Source: Membranipora membranacea (lineage: Eukaryota; Bryozoa; Gymnolaemata; Cheilostomatida; Membraniporidae). From it: 64,000 nucleotides of DNA. The translations under genes were made by a program, and so were the position numbers. Shown in pieces: positions 46,395 to 59,400 of this stretch; positions within the stretch are counted from its first letter, which is position 1, and every line of letters begins with the position of its first letter. The notes beneath the pieces were generated by a model, which saw only the letters and a list, made by a program, of their open reading frames with translations, had not been told where the DNA came from and did no database searches. Location: the NCBI GenBank assembly GCA_914767715.1, contig OU612068.1, forward strand, positions 9,052,001 through 9,116,000, written 5' to 3'.

Positions 46395-48540
46395 ATTCCT
46401 GATATTCAGCACTCCCATGGTTTTATACTGCTTTGCGTATCATAATAATAATGCATTATTCAGATCCTCTCACAGAGTAGACTCATCATTCAAAGGCGCC
46501 TGCATAATAACAGTTCTTAACTTCAATACTCAAACATTCCAAATCAAATTCCTTCCACATGTGGTGAGGAAAAAATTAATTTAATTTTGCTCATAATCCT
46601 ATGAATGCTCAGACAATTTTAGATTATCTATATTTATTTGGTCAACTACATCATTCTAGTATTCTTTAGTTTTTCCTGTTATTTATATCTAGTCTTGTTT
46701 TTGTTCACATAACATGCCCTTGAAACTAATCTAATGTTTTTTAATCTTCCTCGGACTAGATGAAGCAATGATTTATTGTATTAACCAAAACTTACCGCAC
46801 ATAAACTCCACATAAATATTTATAAAATAAATATATATTTTGAAATATTTTGATCAGTACCACATTGCTACCAGTGGCAATATATATAATACAAGACTGC
46901 AGAGGATAGCTGATCGTCTAAATTTGATGAATTGGTCATCACAAAACCACCGGAAGGCAAAGGTTGGTAAAACTCATTGGTAAAACCAGGGAGAATGGTA
47001 AAACTGAGGGATAGGATTACAATTAAAGTTTCAAAATGAGTCACATGAGTCGCCAAAATAATCAGGCATACCTGATAAGAAATATTACTCTTGTTTATTA
47101 TATCAGGTAGTTCCCCAAACTCCCCGATGCATATAGCATACATAAAATGGCCTGTGTCAACAGGTTTCTAAATACCACGTCATTGTCTTCTCATGCTAAC
47201 CATACCACCAGCAACTCAAATATATATCTTTCTTTTGATGATTTTAATCTTACGATGCCTTTCATTGGACAGCAAAGTATGAGAGATGAGACAAATAATT
47301 TAATTGGCCTAACAATTTCAATCTTGGACAGAACAGGCACAGAGAACGACACTCAAAATAGTGAGTACTTACATTCATAACATGTGTTCCTGGGTACAGG
47401 CCCTCTGCAGTTAGTGCATGACCAGTGATGCAGTGGCTGGGAAACATGCTTGCAAGTCTGTACAATATTGCCTCTGCCTGTTACACATGGGCCCTGGGAC
47501 TCACATGCCTTAACTAACTTTACACAAAAAAACTTACTATGCCCTTTCAAAGTTTCTATTCTTTCTTGTTGTTTACACAGTACTCCAGTACAATGAATGT
47601 CCAGCAGTATCAGTGGTTAATACTGGTCATTAGAAAAGTGAAGTCTCAGGTGCCTATGGGCTGGGACTCAACCATGGTGGGCCCCTGGGACTTACATGCC
47701 TTACTTTACCAAGTCCAATAATCAGTATCAACCACCCCAAAACAAGCTCATGAAGCTTGTAGGCCTAAGCCTGTGTACTATCAATGAATTAAAACTTTAG
47801 TTTAGTTCATTTGTACTATTGATCATTGCCCATGTCCCCAGTGATAAACCCAAACGCAATAAACCCCCTTTACTATCAAGTTGGGATGTACTGGTCAAAT
47901 AGTTTAGTAGGCAAACTACTTGCTAACCGCAGGGTACACTTGAAAAATGTCCTGGCCATTCCCTAGCAATGACAGCTTTCAAGGATAAGACATTTCTTCG
48001 CAGAATGCCTGTTCTGCTATTCTTTAACCACGCACTTGCTGCTACTTACTGTAAAAGCTAACCCTACCTTACCACCAAAATCATCGTAGGCTTAAGAATC
48101 ACTACTGGCTTAGTTCCTGGATTTTAAATCCAGAAAGGTCCAGGTCAGGACGTCATCTGAAGAAGCAGCTCTGAATTGTCTATGGCTGGTTGTTCCCCCT
48201 AGCCTTTAAATGGGAGTGATTAAGGGAGCCTCAATACACTCTCAAGAAGAAAGAGAGCCTGTATGACTCAAACGGGGTGAAGCGTAATACGCAAACGATA
48301 ATATTGATGAGGTTTATTGGTTACTCAATATCAATTGAATGTGTGGCTTTGATCCGATCCTTGCTCACCTGGTAATTTGCTAGGCAAGCACAGCTTCAAG
48401 TGCACATTGGAGATTGCACACCCGATAACATTTATGAAACAATAAACTTGTTATGCGGGGCCATTTTTCAACGAATGAATTGGGATGATTATTTCTTGAT
48501 AATGCCTGTGACAATTATATTTTATTTGCAGCACTTTGGT
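46395..48540. other. Intergenic between the WD40 gene and TFAM
   Basis: Contains the probable WD40-gene polyadenylation signal near 46825 and an unassigned plus-strand frame (47147-47380) rich in Asn, Ser and Thr. I see no supported gene. Two gtgggactca/cctgggact-type blocks near 47480 and 47660 look like fragments of one dispersed repeat. Confidence 0.5.
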
Positions 48541-48561
48541 GGTGTGTTGTAAAAATCAACA

Positions 48562-51500
48562 ATGTCTCTCAGTATGTCTATGCGAAGTATGGTGTGCAGG
48601 TAAGTCATAAAATGCATATAGAGATGTGATCCTCAAACATAACAGCATTTTCATCTTTTTATGTGTTACTGCTGTCAGCTTACTCCTTGCTTAAGCTCAT
48701 CTATTGCTGAACGTGCTGCCATCATCTAAGTTGATGGGTAGTTAACACATATTTATTATTTTCCTGATGCCTTTTCTCACAGATATCTCAACACCAGAAG
48801 ACCAGTTTTTCTAGGCTACTCTGGTACCAAGTCAGCTTATTCAGAGCAATGCCATTATTCATCCAAAAATATTCCAGCTCCAGAACTGCCAGCAGATTTC
48901 CCTACTATTCCGCCTAGGAGGACATGGTCTTCAGTATTCTTTACAGACTACAAAGATATAATAGCAGAGAAATCAGGTATGAATACTTACCCTTGTGATA
49001 AATATTTTCTTTATTGCCCACAGTGTATTTTGAGCTGGCATATCTGCGTTTGGAGTTTAAATTATCAGTTGCTTTCAATATGTTGCCTGCAGTAGAATAA
49101 TGTATAGCCTCAGTCTAAGCTTGAAGCATTGTTACAGTCATGATTTAGCAACCATAGTGAGCTTATTAAGTCGGAGAACATGCAAAACAACATTTACTGC
49201 ATAGACAAGAAAAATGGATGATTTAGTCGTAGACAAATCAGGGACATCTCGGTCTAATGATGGCAATATGTTACACTTTTTTTAGAGACATCTGGTAGAT
49301 CTAAATTTGTAACAGGATTTGAGATATGGGGAAGCTTACCAGAAGAGGAAAAACAGGTATAGTTATTTGATGAAGTTTGCCTTGCATTCATCAACATGCA
49401 ACACCAACAAAAAACTTTCCTATTCAGCTGTTTTAAGAGAGTAGGTAGAAGGTTTTTGCAAACCATTTGGTTTTTGGTTTTTTTCTGGACTCTTAACATC
49501 GGACATTGTCTCCTTACACAATGTTTCCTCACACTCATCTGTGTGACGTACTGAAGCCACTTTCTCATTAAAACCTGTCAAATGATGGTGTTTATATATT
49601 GATATACAAAGAATGACTTCAGAGCCCATGTATGCCAGATTTCTCCATGCTTCATTACATATACCCACCAATTAACTCACTTAACTAAGATAACTGGGAT
49701 AAAGGCGACAATACCTGTTGGGCACTGATTTATATTATATATCAATTCATATCAATGGTGATAGGTGTAGAAATAAAATGTTAGGGGATATCCCTTAAGC
49801 TGTGACATCGATAGAGGGAATTCCCTCCAGGTTGTGTGACAAATTGCGTTGAAAAATATCAAGTATTTCAGTATTCTAGTGTCTAATTAAGCTCTCACAT
49901 GAGCCTATAGAAGAGTATGTTTGGAGTGTCTCCAGTCAGCAAATAAAAGCCTCTGTTTCCAAAAATACTATAATTTACTCACATAATAATCATCACACAT
50001 CAGCATTGAACTCTATCGACATCATCAAATCTTCGTAGTTATCTCCACCTAACTCCATTTTGTTTACACACTTCTTGGAATAACTTCTAGAATATGATAC
50101 TAATAGCCTTGAAAAATGGTGAAAATGGGAGCATTGAGATGCCAAATCTGACATCCATTAAGCTCTCAACTCACTCCTTGTCTATCAACCTTTAAGGTCC
50201 ACTTCAACGATTTTTGTTTTGAGTAGGTATAACTAATTTGTTGCAACTTGCGACAGAGCGCCTTTTCATACAAATGATAAGATGCAATAGATACACATAT
50301 ATAAGACCTTAGCACCATTATGACCTAAAATCTTCACTTGAAGCAGCTGGCATTACCCACTTTTAGATAGATGAATACCAGTCATCCAAGCGTAGAATCA
50401 CCAAGAGATAAAACACCTTTTTTTAATTCTATATGCGATTTTTCAACTAATGCAACTCAGACTCCTTTTATTTTATTTTCTTTAATTTATTTTTGTTCCC
50501 TTTATGTGCCATACTTTCGATGCTATCAATCATATTACAGGATGGATATTAGAAATTAGGCAATGAACAAACTTCAAAACTTCAACTTCAAACATGAGAT
50601 GATTGTATTTTCAGCGCTACAAAGAAAAAAGAATTAAGCTAAAAGAAGAGAGGGACATGGTTATAAAGTCGTTAACTGCCGAGCAACTGGAAATATTTAA
50701 CAACTTCAATCTGGCTGAAAGGAAGGCCAAAGAGGTTAGTCTTGATCCCATTGTTATCCTGATATTTCCCAATAGCATTTTCCCACCAAACGATTTTCCC
50801 ACCTCCCGTTATCCCACCAATCCGTTTTCCCACCATATCATATCCACACCAAGCAATTTTCCCACCTGAACATCTTCCCACCAAACCATATTCCCACCAG
50901 GATATTTTCTCACCTAAACAAATTCCCACTGCGCCATTCTCCCAAACAGACATTTTTCCACAAGACAATTTCCCAAGAAGACCATTTCCTACTTGCCTTT
51001 TTCCCATTGTTGCTATTTTCAAAGGCAAAGCCATCAACTCAATGCTGATAGCTTCTTTCTGTTTCTATTTAGTTTGTTTGATATGAGACTACCCCACAAA
51101 CCAAATGCCTGCAGAAATATCTCTATTATTGAATGTCACTATTTTACACCCATCTAGTAAAACAAAACTCACCAAGCCATCCAGGTGGGATAATCCTTCC
51201 TCAGTAAGGCATGAAACTTGAGAAACTGGAGTTTCATGTCTTACTGAGGAAGGATTAGTTATTGTGTTGGCTCTGCTATGACTTGATGTTGGGTGGGATA
51301 GAGACGCAATGCCAGCTCACTTGAAGTGAAACTGAATTATATTCACATTCACCATAATATCACTAGGTACTTCCATGAAAGTACCATCGGTACTTCCATG
51401 AAAGTACCATCTGACCTGGCATTGGCTGTCTCCCTCCCTCCAGCCAATCAGAGCCAACATATTGGCTAAGAAAGGATGTACATCTGTGTGACTGTCGTTA

Positions 51501-52555
51501 AAAGTAAAGTTATCATCCATGGGCCAATCTCTGAGTTCTCTCATCGCAGGAAAAAAGGTTGAGGCAGATCAAGAAAAACATACTTCCAAAAAACCCAGCC
51601 AATGCATTTGGATTTTATTTAAAGAGGGAGAATAAAGGAGCTGCAGCGGTAAGTTAACAAAACTATACAGTAATGAGGAGGGCACACTTCAGGGCTTATA
51701 GAGGAGTCAGAGATTACAGATAAAAAGTAATGGACTCCATTGTTATCCCTTGGTAAAAGCTGCGAGGGGCAGGGGACTTTGGGGATGTTAGTTTTCTTTC
51801 CAAATGGATTCCACTCAATAACTAAGCTCAATATTTCTAAGAATGATCAACTGTGGAATTTATGACCGTCACCATCTTGGATGTCTGTCTTCTCTCTTCT
51901 TGAAATTACGTCATACAATTAGACCTCCGTGGACCTCAAAAGTTGATATTTGACATAAAGTGATGGTTTTACATTTTCAGATGGATCTGAAAACAGCATA
52001 CAGCAAATTCAGAGAGCTACCTGAATATGAAAAAGAGGTGAGGGTAACTGCAGTTAATGCTTAATAATCTGTATGGTAATTTGCAACCAGAGAGGGTGGG
52101 AGTATATCCCACCCTCTCTGGTTGCGACCCACTATATTGGTATTACACTGCAGTGCAAAACATTATTAGTTGCGATATGGACAGCCAGAAGACAAACATG
52201 AAAATTTGTACAGAGGATTTCATAGTTCCTATCAACCTGTGAAAATTAATAACAAAATTTAACTTTGTTGAATTGGGTAACATCTTTTACCTCTTTTTCA
52301 CGGTACTCAGTCTAAAGCGTCACTACATCTGCCTGTGTTTGTATAAATTTAAATATGGCTGAGCTTATGTTGATGGGTTATATCAACTTTGAATCATTTA
52401 CCCAAGGGTATTATTTGTTGAAGGCTTTCGAAGAAATGGCTGTAAAAGATAGAGAAAGATACCATTCTGAGATGGTAGAGTTACTCCGTCGTTTGAAAGC
52501 TACTGACAGAACTCATCTTGTATCGTCAAAAGTCCTCAAAAAGTACAGCACCTGA
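48562..52555 (+). CDS. TFAM: Mitochondrial transcription factor A (TFAM), 7 exons
   Basis: Exons are 48562-48599, 48783-48976, 49286-49356, 50615-50734, 51550-51648, 51981-52037 and 52424-52555; all splice phases agree (236 aa; human TFAM is 246). The N-terminus MSLSMSMRSMVCRYLNTRRP has Arg and Ser but no acid, as in a mitochondrial presequence. HMG box A spans about residues 55-120 (RRTWSSVFFTDY, then FEIWGSLPEEEKQRYKEK). A basic linker follows. Box B spans about 152-213 (PKNPANAFGFYLKREN, then FRELPEYEKE and KDRERYHSEM), and a short basic tail ends the protein. Two tandem boxes plus a presequence define TFAM: it bends and coats mtDNA and starts its transcription with mtRNA polymerase. ELAC2 follows 864 bases downstream on the same strand. 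The final acceptor (TTGAAG at 52423) has a weak polypyrimidine tract. Confidence 0.9.
50750..51010. repeat. Degenerate TTTTCCCACC minisatellite in TFAM intron 4
   Basis: Units of about 17-20 bases with the core ttcccacca recur more than a dozen times directly after the exon 4 donor. They create pyrimidine-rich, acceptor-like sequence. The frames here (PTNPFSHH type and the reverse GGKIVWWE type) are by-products. Confidence 0.85.
51190..51259. mobile_element. Hairpin insertion in TFAM intron 4
   Basis: The left arm taatccttcctcagtaaggc (continuing atgaaact) and the right arm agtttcatgtcttactgagg (continuing aaggatta) pair over about 28 bases with one or two mismatches and a 12-base loop. Confidence 0.8.
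52083..52125. repeat. Perfect 19-bp hairpin in TFAM intron 6
   Basis: The arms gcaaccagagagggtggga and tcccaccctctctggttgc are exact complements around a 5-base loop, GTATA. It sits 45 bases after the exon 6 donor. Confidence 0.9.
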
Positions 52556-53418
52556 TTTCTCAAACAGATTATTTTCAAGAATGTAGCTATTCCTTGGGCA
52601 TCTGCTTTTCCTGGTGAGAGGAAAAACGTTCATGCTTTGCAGAGGCTGTGACGATAAAAGTGACTATTATGGTAGCAGTCTTTATTCCTTCATAAGCTGT
52701 ATGAGGATTTCAAGAACCGATATACTTTCACACAATACATTTTACAATGCTTGTTTCTTATGACAGTGTATTTCTGGTAAATGTGTAAATTGTAAACAAA
52801 TATTTTTATCGGCAAACGGGCTGCATCGACCACAAACATCGTATTACAATATTATATTTTTATGCAATAGACCTGTTACATTATTTCTTGGGGTCATTTC
52901 TTTTTATAATTCATGTTGTTGAAGAAATACGATATATTAAAATAGATACAGACACACATAAATACATGCTAACAAGTAAACCACTTCCATCACACTGGAA
53001 AACAAGTTTTCTGTATGGTTTTATAAAAAATAGACAAATTAATTCACAAATTCGGTGCCCAGTAATATCGGTTTTCCTAGGTGAATGCACAGATAATGTC
53101 TTGACAGCAATTAATCACAATCACCATAGCCATGAATATGTCATGCTGGTACTGTATCTCATCCTAATGATATCGAACAAGTTTGTTTCCTCTGTCAAGT
53201 CTCCCTGCTGAAATGAGGGTGAAAGACCTGCATTTTATGCGTAGTATTGCAAATGGGCCCACAATATCGGAGTTGTGTGTGCCTGTATTGTAAGATGATA
53301 ACTCCAGTAATATTTAGCTATTTTCCCACATAGAGACTTTAACTTACTGGGCCAATCAGAATGCAATCAGTTTCTTCCTCAGACCAATCATGTCCCAGAT
53401 TTAGCTACCGGAAACGGC
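52556..53418. other. Intergenic between TFAM and ELAC2
   Basis: Holds the TFAM 3' UTR and ELAC2 promoter. A 107-codon frame (52888-53211) has no recognisable domain and is AT-rich. The last 120 bases before the ELAC2 start contain ccaatcagaatgc and gaccaatcatg, two CCAAT-box-like sites (53343 and 53382). Confidence 0.5.
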
Positions 53419-56400
53419 ATGGCTGCTCACCTGAAATTTCCATGTATTGCAAATATTTTCAACCGATTATTAATCATTAGAGCAAACAATTGTGTATCAT
53501 CCACTCAATGGCACTCAGTCATGGCAGACTCACAGAATTGGGACTCCATGCGCGCTCAGGGGAAGAAGCTAAAAAAGAAATTCGATGACAACAGAGATAA
53601 AAGACCAGACAGAAAATTAGACTTGTAAGTTTGCTTGCAGTGCACAACCCTCCTGCTTTCACTGTCTGATACTCACTGCTAGTTTGATGTACCCATTTAT
53701 AGTAACAGTATTATTTATTTACCACAGTCACAGTCTCCAGCAACAGGCCTCTACAGCTGTTACTTATAAACCTATTTTCTTTCAGCCACAAAATGTGCCA
53801 ATATGACAGATTAAACACTCACTCACTCTCAGGGCAGGGAGAATGCTCCCTGCTCAGGGGAAGGAAACTGGTTGGCAGGGTCTTGTTGTAGAAGCTAGTG
53901 CTGTTGTTGGGAAAGTCATTCAACCTCTTGGCTCTTCAGTGATAATCATCAATGTGTCAGGGTACAATGAATGATCGCTGGTGATGCAGTGCGCTGTACT
54001 GAGGGATAATGTGTGTCTGTGGCTTGATTGAGTTGCTGCTAGTACTGTAGGGTGTGCGGATTGGTACAGACAGTGTTGTTCGTTGATATGGTGGTGCTGG
54101 CTAAAGATCTGGAGTACCTTGGTTGAAGCAGAGTCAGACACAGAATCCCAGAGATCAGAAGTGTACTCAAGCACCGGACGTACATGTAGTTTGTATGCAC
54201 AGTGGCTCTGACCTGTCCTGATGTTGAGAGAAAATTGCCCTCATATACTTGTCTTGTCTAGGTCCTAGGAGTAATCCGTGCTTTTGTATGTATGTGGATG
54301 TTCCAGCTGGTCTTGGTGACTGCTAGCCTGTCTTGACAAGCTTTGTTCGGTGGGGGGAGGAACAAAGCTCTGTTCCCCCCCCCCCCACCGAACAAAGCTT
54401 GTCAAGACAGGCTAGGTGACTGCCAGATATTCAATCTGCTTTGCTGGTGGGAACTCTGTTGTGAGCAAATGAAGCTTTTTCATTGATGGTAGTTTTTTGG
54501 CAAAAGAAAGTTATCTGGAGGGCTACAAAGTACAGATATCCACACAGAATTACCTGCATCACCGACTTTTTCTAATGCTTATGGTACCCAACACATGCCC
54601 ATCATAAAACTGATTTGTTTCCGTACTGTTTTAGCACTGATTAACCTGACAGAGCGCACCACATCAAAGGAGGTCACCATGACCCAGTGATCATGAACTT
54701 AATTCATCCAACCATAAACAAAACATCATGCATCCAACTACACTTTATTAGCCCATGCCAAAAATTTTACTTTTATTTAACATTTACTGATATATTAGCT
54801 ATGGCTGATAAAGCAGGATTTTTCAAGTATAGAAGTAGTATTTTATGACACTGTAGCTGCTCTTATTGTGACATGGTTCTCACTTTTAGAATGAAAAGGA
54901 AATATGGTGATAAGCTTGGAATGACAGAGTTAACTTTTAAAGTGGTTTCCACTGGATGCTATGATTCTGTGAAATCTGTGTTATTGCATACTGGCCACAA
55001 AAGGTATGTAGCATTGTCCAAACTGAAGACAAGGGTACTTATGGTCAGTATGACTAGCCTATAGATTCATGGCATGAAGCGCCGATTAGAAAATGAGAAT
55101 AGATGATAATGGTGTCAGTATCATTATTTCTTACATTATTACACAGAGAAAGAAAACGACCCGAATTGCTATTCAATGTTTGCCCACATAACATATGGAT
55201 TAACTTTGATACTTGATGTGGTCAAGCACAATATCTCCTAGCTATGCAACGAATGTGTAAAGTGGAGTAATATTTGTCATTTATTTTCAGCTACATGTTT
55301 AACTGTGGCGATGGGATTGCCAGAAAGTGTAGTGAAAACGGGTAAGTGTGGCTTATCACATACATTTCAACCATCATCTCATTGGGTAAAGAGGTTTGTA
55401 GTACACTTACCCTTTTTGTAAAATCTTATGACAAGGATCAGTTAGTTAAGGCGAACAAGCGTTACCCAGGTTGCTGGATTGGCATTCTTTTATCAACCAC
55501 ATACCCACCAACATAATGGGAAGGTAGTTGACAATGAAATACAAGCACCATCGATGATAATGTGAAACTAACTCATTTTTAAAATGCATGCAGTAAATGT
55601 CATTCAACTATCACCATTCATTGTCTATAGCATGATCACACAGTTATGTTGAGTGATTTTGTTTCAGTGGTAAATGGAGCAAACTAGAAGATATTTTTAT
55701 CACACATAACTCGTGGAAGAACGTTCCAGGTACTTTTGAAATGGCAGCATCTTTGAAAAGCATCATGGAGAAAGGATCAAGATTACGGCTGATCGGGCTC
55801 GGACAAGTGGTGAGTAGAGACCAAGAAACTTTATTGTCGTCCTTTATTTTACTGGCTGATATAGCATCCATTTACCTTTATTCGACCGGTACATGAATAT
55901 CAACACTTCTTTCCTTGCACCTGCGAGTCAAATACTGTCAGTCGATTTCAGCCTCCAAGTTCTTAGAGATTTTAGCAAAAAAAAGAATGTCATACCACCG
56001 CCAATATAAACGCTCAAAAATTTGTTCTGTCCAGTGTTCGTCAACAAGAGCTTCTTCACTCTGAGCACTTTTGATGCTTTCGCCCAATGGAACCTGTATG
56101 ATTATTTGGCGACTCAAACAAAAAAGTATTTATAATCTCTATGTATTTCTCTTTTATTCAGAATTCTTTCTGTTACAATGAGAATATGACATTCCATGGA
56201 GAAATAAAAGGGTTCGTAGAATTGGTACCTGCTGTCGAGACGGGGATTGAGGATCAGAATATGACAGTCTACCCTGTCGTTTTGTGTGATCAGAGAAAAC
56301 CTGGCGATGAAAACTCAGCAGCCTGCGCTTACAAGCTGGATGTATGTATGGGGAACACTCTCTATAATTTATCTGATTTTTTTTCAAAGTTGTGATTAGG

Positions 56401-59400
56401 ATCGCCAGAGGACGGCAAGCTTAGCTTCCCATTCAAACACTAGATACAAGTCTTGGTTCCTTTCTGTTGTAATATATGGTTCTTATTCTGGGCAACTCTT
56501 GAGTGTCAGCTTCAGAATGTTAATATCATAGACCTAAATACCTGCTGTTACCTGAATATGCTGATGTATACATATTTTGACTATTTTAGTTCAAGCTGCC
56601 ACAAGTTGTGGTTCCTCCTTGTTTGGTACAGTAATTTGATGCCTGGCAGTGTCAGGTGACTTATCCGATGTGTTATTGGCATAGGCCTCCATACCTACTA
56701 TCAATTGAATATGCTGATCGATGTATACATGTTTTGACTATTTTAGTTCAAGCTGCCTAAGAGGAAAGTCGATTCAAGCAAACTTGTCAAACACTGTGTC
56801 AAACCGTAAGTTATTTAGGCAGTTTACCCCCATATACTAGTATTATTCAGCCGGTTCAGCCCTTTCCCATTTCCCAAGTTTAAATGAATTATCTGAAGAA
56901 AATGCATACTTGCAATATACATTCACATAAAATACAGCGGGACAAGTGATTGTTTGTTTTTACAATCTTTGATATACATCTGATCTAGAATGTGTGTTTT
57001 ATTTTCTATTTGTACCTTCATTTTTCTTCGCGTAGCGGACCATGGCTGCGTGACTTGATAGATAAAGGGATACCTCAGACTTTCGGTGATAAGACAATCC
57101 ATCCAGATGACGTTCTCTTCCCTCAACCAAATCAAGAAACTGTTCTTGGTAAAATATAGATTGTTGTTAATTTCAGAATTAATTAACAGTGGCAACCATG
57201 TGCCCAGATGGGCTTACCACCTATAGGTCAGAAAACTCATCCAGATTTGAATCTCTACACCGCCCCCAAATATAACATATATTAATTCTCAGGCTTTTTC
57301 TTGGTCCCTCCAACCGAAAAATGCTTGTCAAGACAGGCTACTTCTTGGTCTAATATCTAATCCTGAAGCACATAACAAAAGTTGTCTTCTCTCTGACATT
57401 GAGCAAGTAACTCCTGGTTATCATGTTAACCATTTACCCTATCTGAGTGAATATTGTCATCATGGTTATTTTAGAAGGCTAGCTGGTTAACAATGTGACT
57501 TAGTGTTGCTGATATTTTGTTTTCAGTGTTTATTAATGAATTGAATTATGTTTTTGTCAAAAACAGATAATCTATAAACATGAGGTTTGTATAGAAATGT
57601 CTGACTTGAGTCGGTATTCCATGATAGTTATTTGAAGATGAAAATGTTTTTATTATCTAACAGTGCTTGAATGTCCCACACTGCACCACCTTCCGAGCCT
57701 CGTGTCACAGAGTGAAAACCTCAGCAGAAAACCCAATCAAACTCAGGTCTGTATTCATAACACCGCTGAACATCAGAATAATTTTGGTATGAAAATTACA
57801 AATTATAAATTTAAGATATTTGTTTGACAATCGGGCAATCAAATGGTGCAGTAGGTCATGATGGTGTGGCACATTTTCCACTAACTCAACACTAGGCTTA
57901 GTCTTCTCTCATTATGTGGGGTAACAACTCCTACGGACACTCTGAATGCTACATCATTTTATCAAGTCAGGGCTTCCTTGCCTTGCAAGAAAGGGGGCAG
58001 GAGATTTTTTCTTGCATTGCAAATTATATGTGTCAATTTGATTATGACTGGTTAGCCTTGGTGTTTGCAATCACTATGTTTCCATGTGAGTTTCGAGGTC
58101 GGCCTAGATCGAGCTGAGTTGTCACCTTTTGGCTCAACCTCGAAATATGCAGCCATTCCCATGTTAGAGCTGAGAAAAAAAACATCAAAAAATCCCACCA
58201 TTGCCGGGATTTGAACCCCGGCCGCCACTGCTCGCTATAGTGTGAGCCAATATGTGCGAGCTGAACCTTGGAGCTCAGGCCGATCTCGGAGGCACTTCCA
58301 TATCTCGAAGCTAAGGCTAATTAGCCTCAGGTCGACCTCAAACCTACCATGGAAATGCAGTGAATGTACACTAAAATTAAATCAGTTGCATAAACAAGAC
58401 AACTCATTATTACTCATCAAAATATGTAACTGCGCGTTCAATCACATCCCTGGATATTCCTTGTAGTATGTTGATGTCGTTATACACATGAGCTGTGATG
58501 AAGTCATGCAGCACAAAGACTACCAGAAGTGGATGTCTGAATTTCCTCCGTCCACCAAACACCTCATACTCTCTGAGAAGAAGGAGCTGCTAACTCTCTC
58601 ATATGCATGGCAGCAGCAGGTTCGGTTTAATGACATATTAATTTAATTGTTTTCTTGTCAGCTTGGGTGGTGTTGAAATGTGTGTGTTACGTCATCAACA
58701 ACGTTTTATTGCTAGTGTTGTACCTACGTTTTAGTGTTCATTCAACGGCTAATTGATGATTCTTACTGCACTAGGATGATTTGGTATTAGAAGCTTGACC
58801 ATTGGTGTTATTGTTAATACATTTGTGGTTTTCTGCAATTTATTGCTAATCAAGAAGTGAATTCTGTCTAAAATACCAATATCTGAATCAATTTGTGTGT
58901 AAAAACCCAGGGTGAATTTTTTGGGATTTTCGCTTGTATCTTTTTCCTGTGCAAACTCATCGAGTCTATTTTCCATTTATCTGCAAATTTAATCAACAAC
59001 CTTCAAAACCTCTACCATCCACCTCACAATATACATGTAAAAATACCTCATACAACTAGTCTTTGCTTACAGGAACATCTGAGTAAGATAGAACAGTCAA
59101 TGTTCCCGCACCTTCGTCCCTTACAGAATGATGCCACCAAACACCTTAAAGAGCAGGTAATGTGGCCATGTAGCCATGGATGAACATGTTCGGACATTCT
59201 TGACATGTAGAATTGATTTGCAATAATAAACAATTCGTCCTTTTTGCGAACTATGTTTTTACTGCGTTTATTTTTTTATTCCCTCTAAGCTCTCTGCATT
59301 TTTATGCCTGTCGTTTACTATTCTTAGAACTGGGAGGAGAATAATGTGATATACTGTCTACCTAACAGCTCCTATTCTCTCAGACCTGAACAAAAGTTCT

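Noticed and set aside
47147-47380. 77-codon frame rich in Asn, Ser and Thr between the WD40 gene and TFAM
   Set aside because: No recognisable domain and no splice partner in either neighbouring gene.
50750-51010. Regularly spaced repeat that could suggest a CRISPR-like array
   Set aside because: The units are degenerate and directly adjacent with no unique spacers, and the genome is eukaryotic. It is a minisatellite.
52888-53211. 107-codon frame between TFAM and ELAC2
   Set aside because: AT-rich, no domain, and within the expected TFAM 3' UTR and intergenic space. No splice context supports it.
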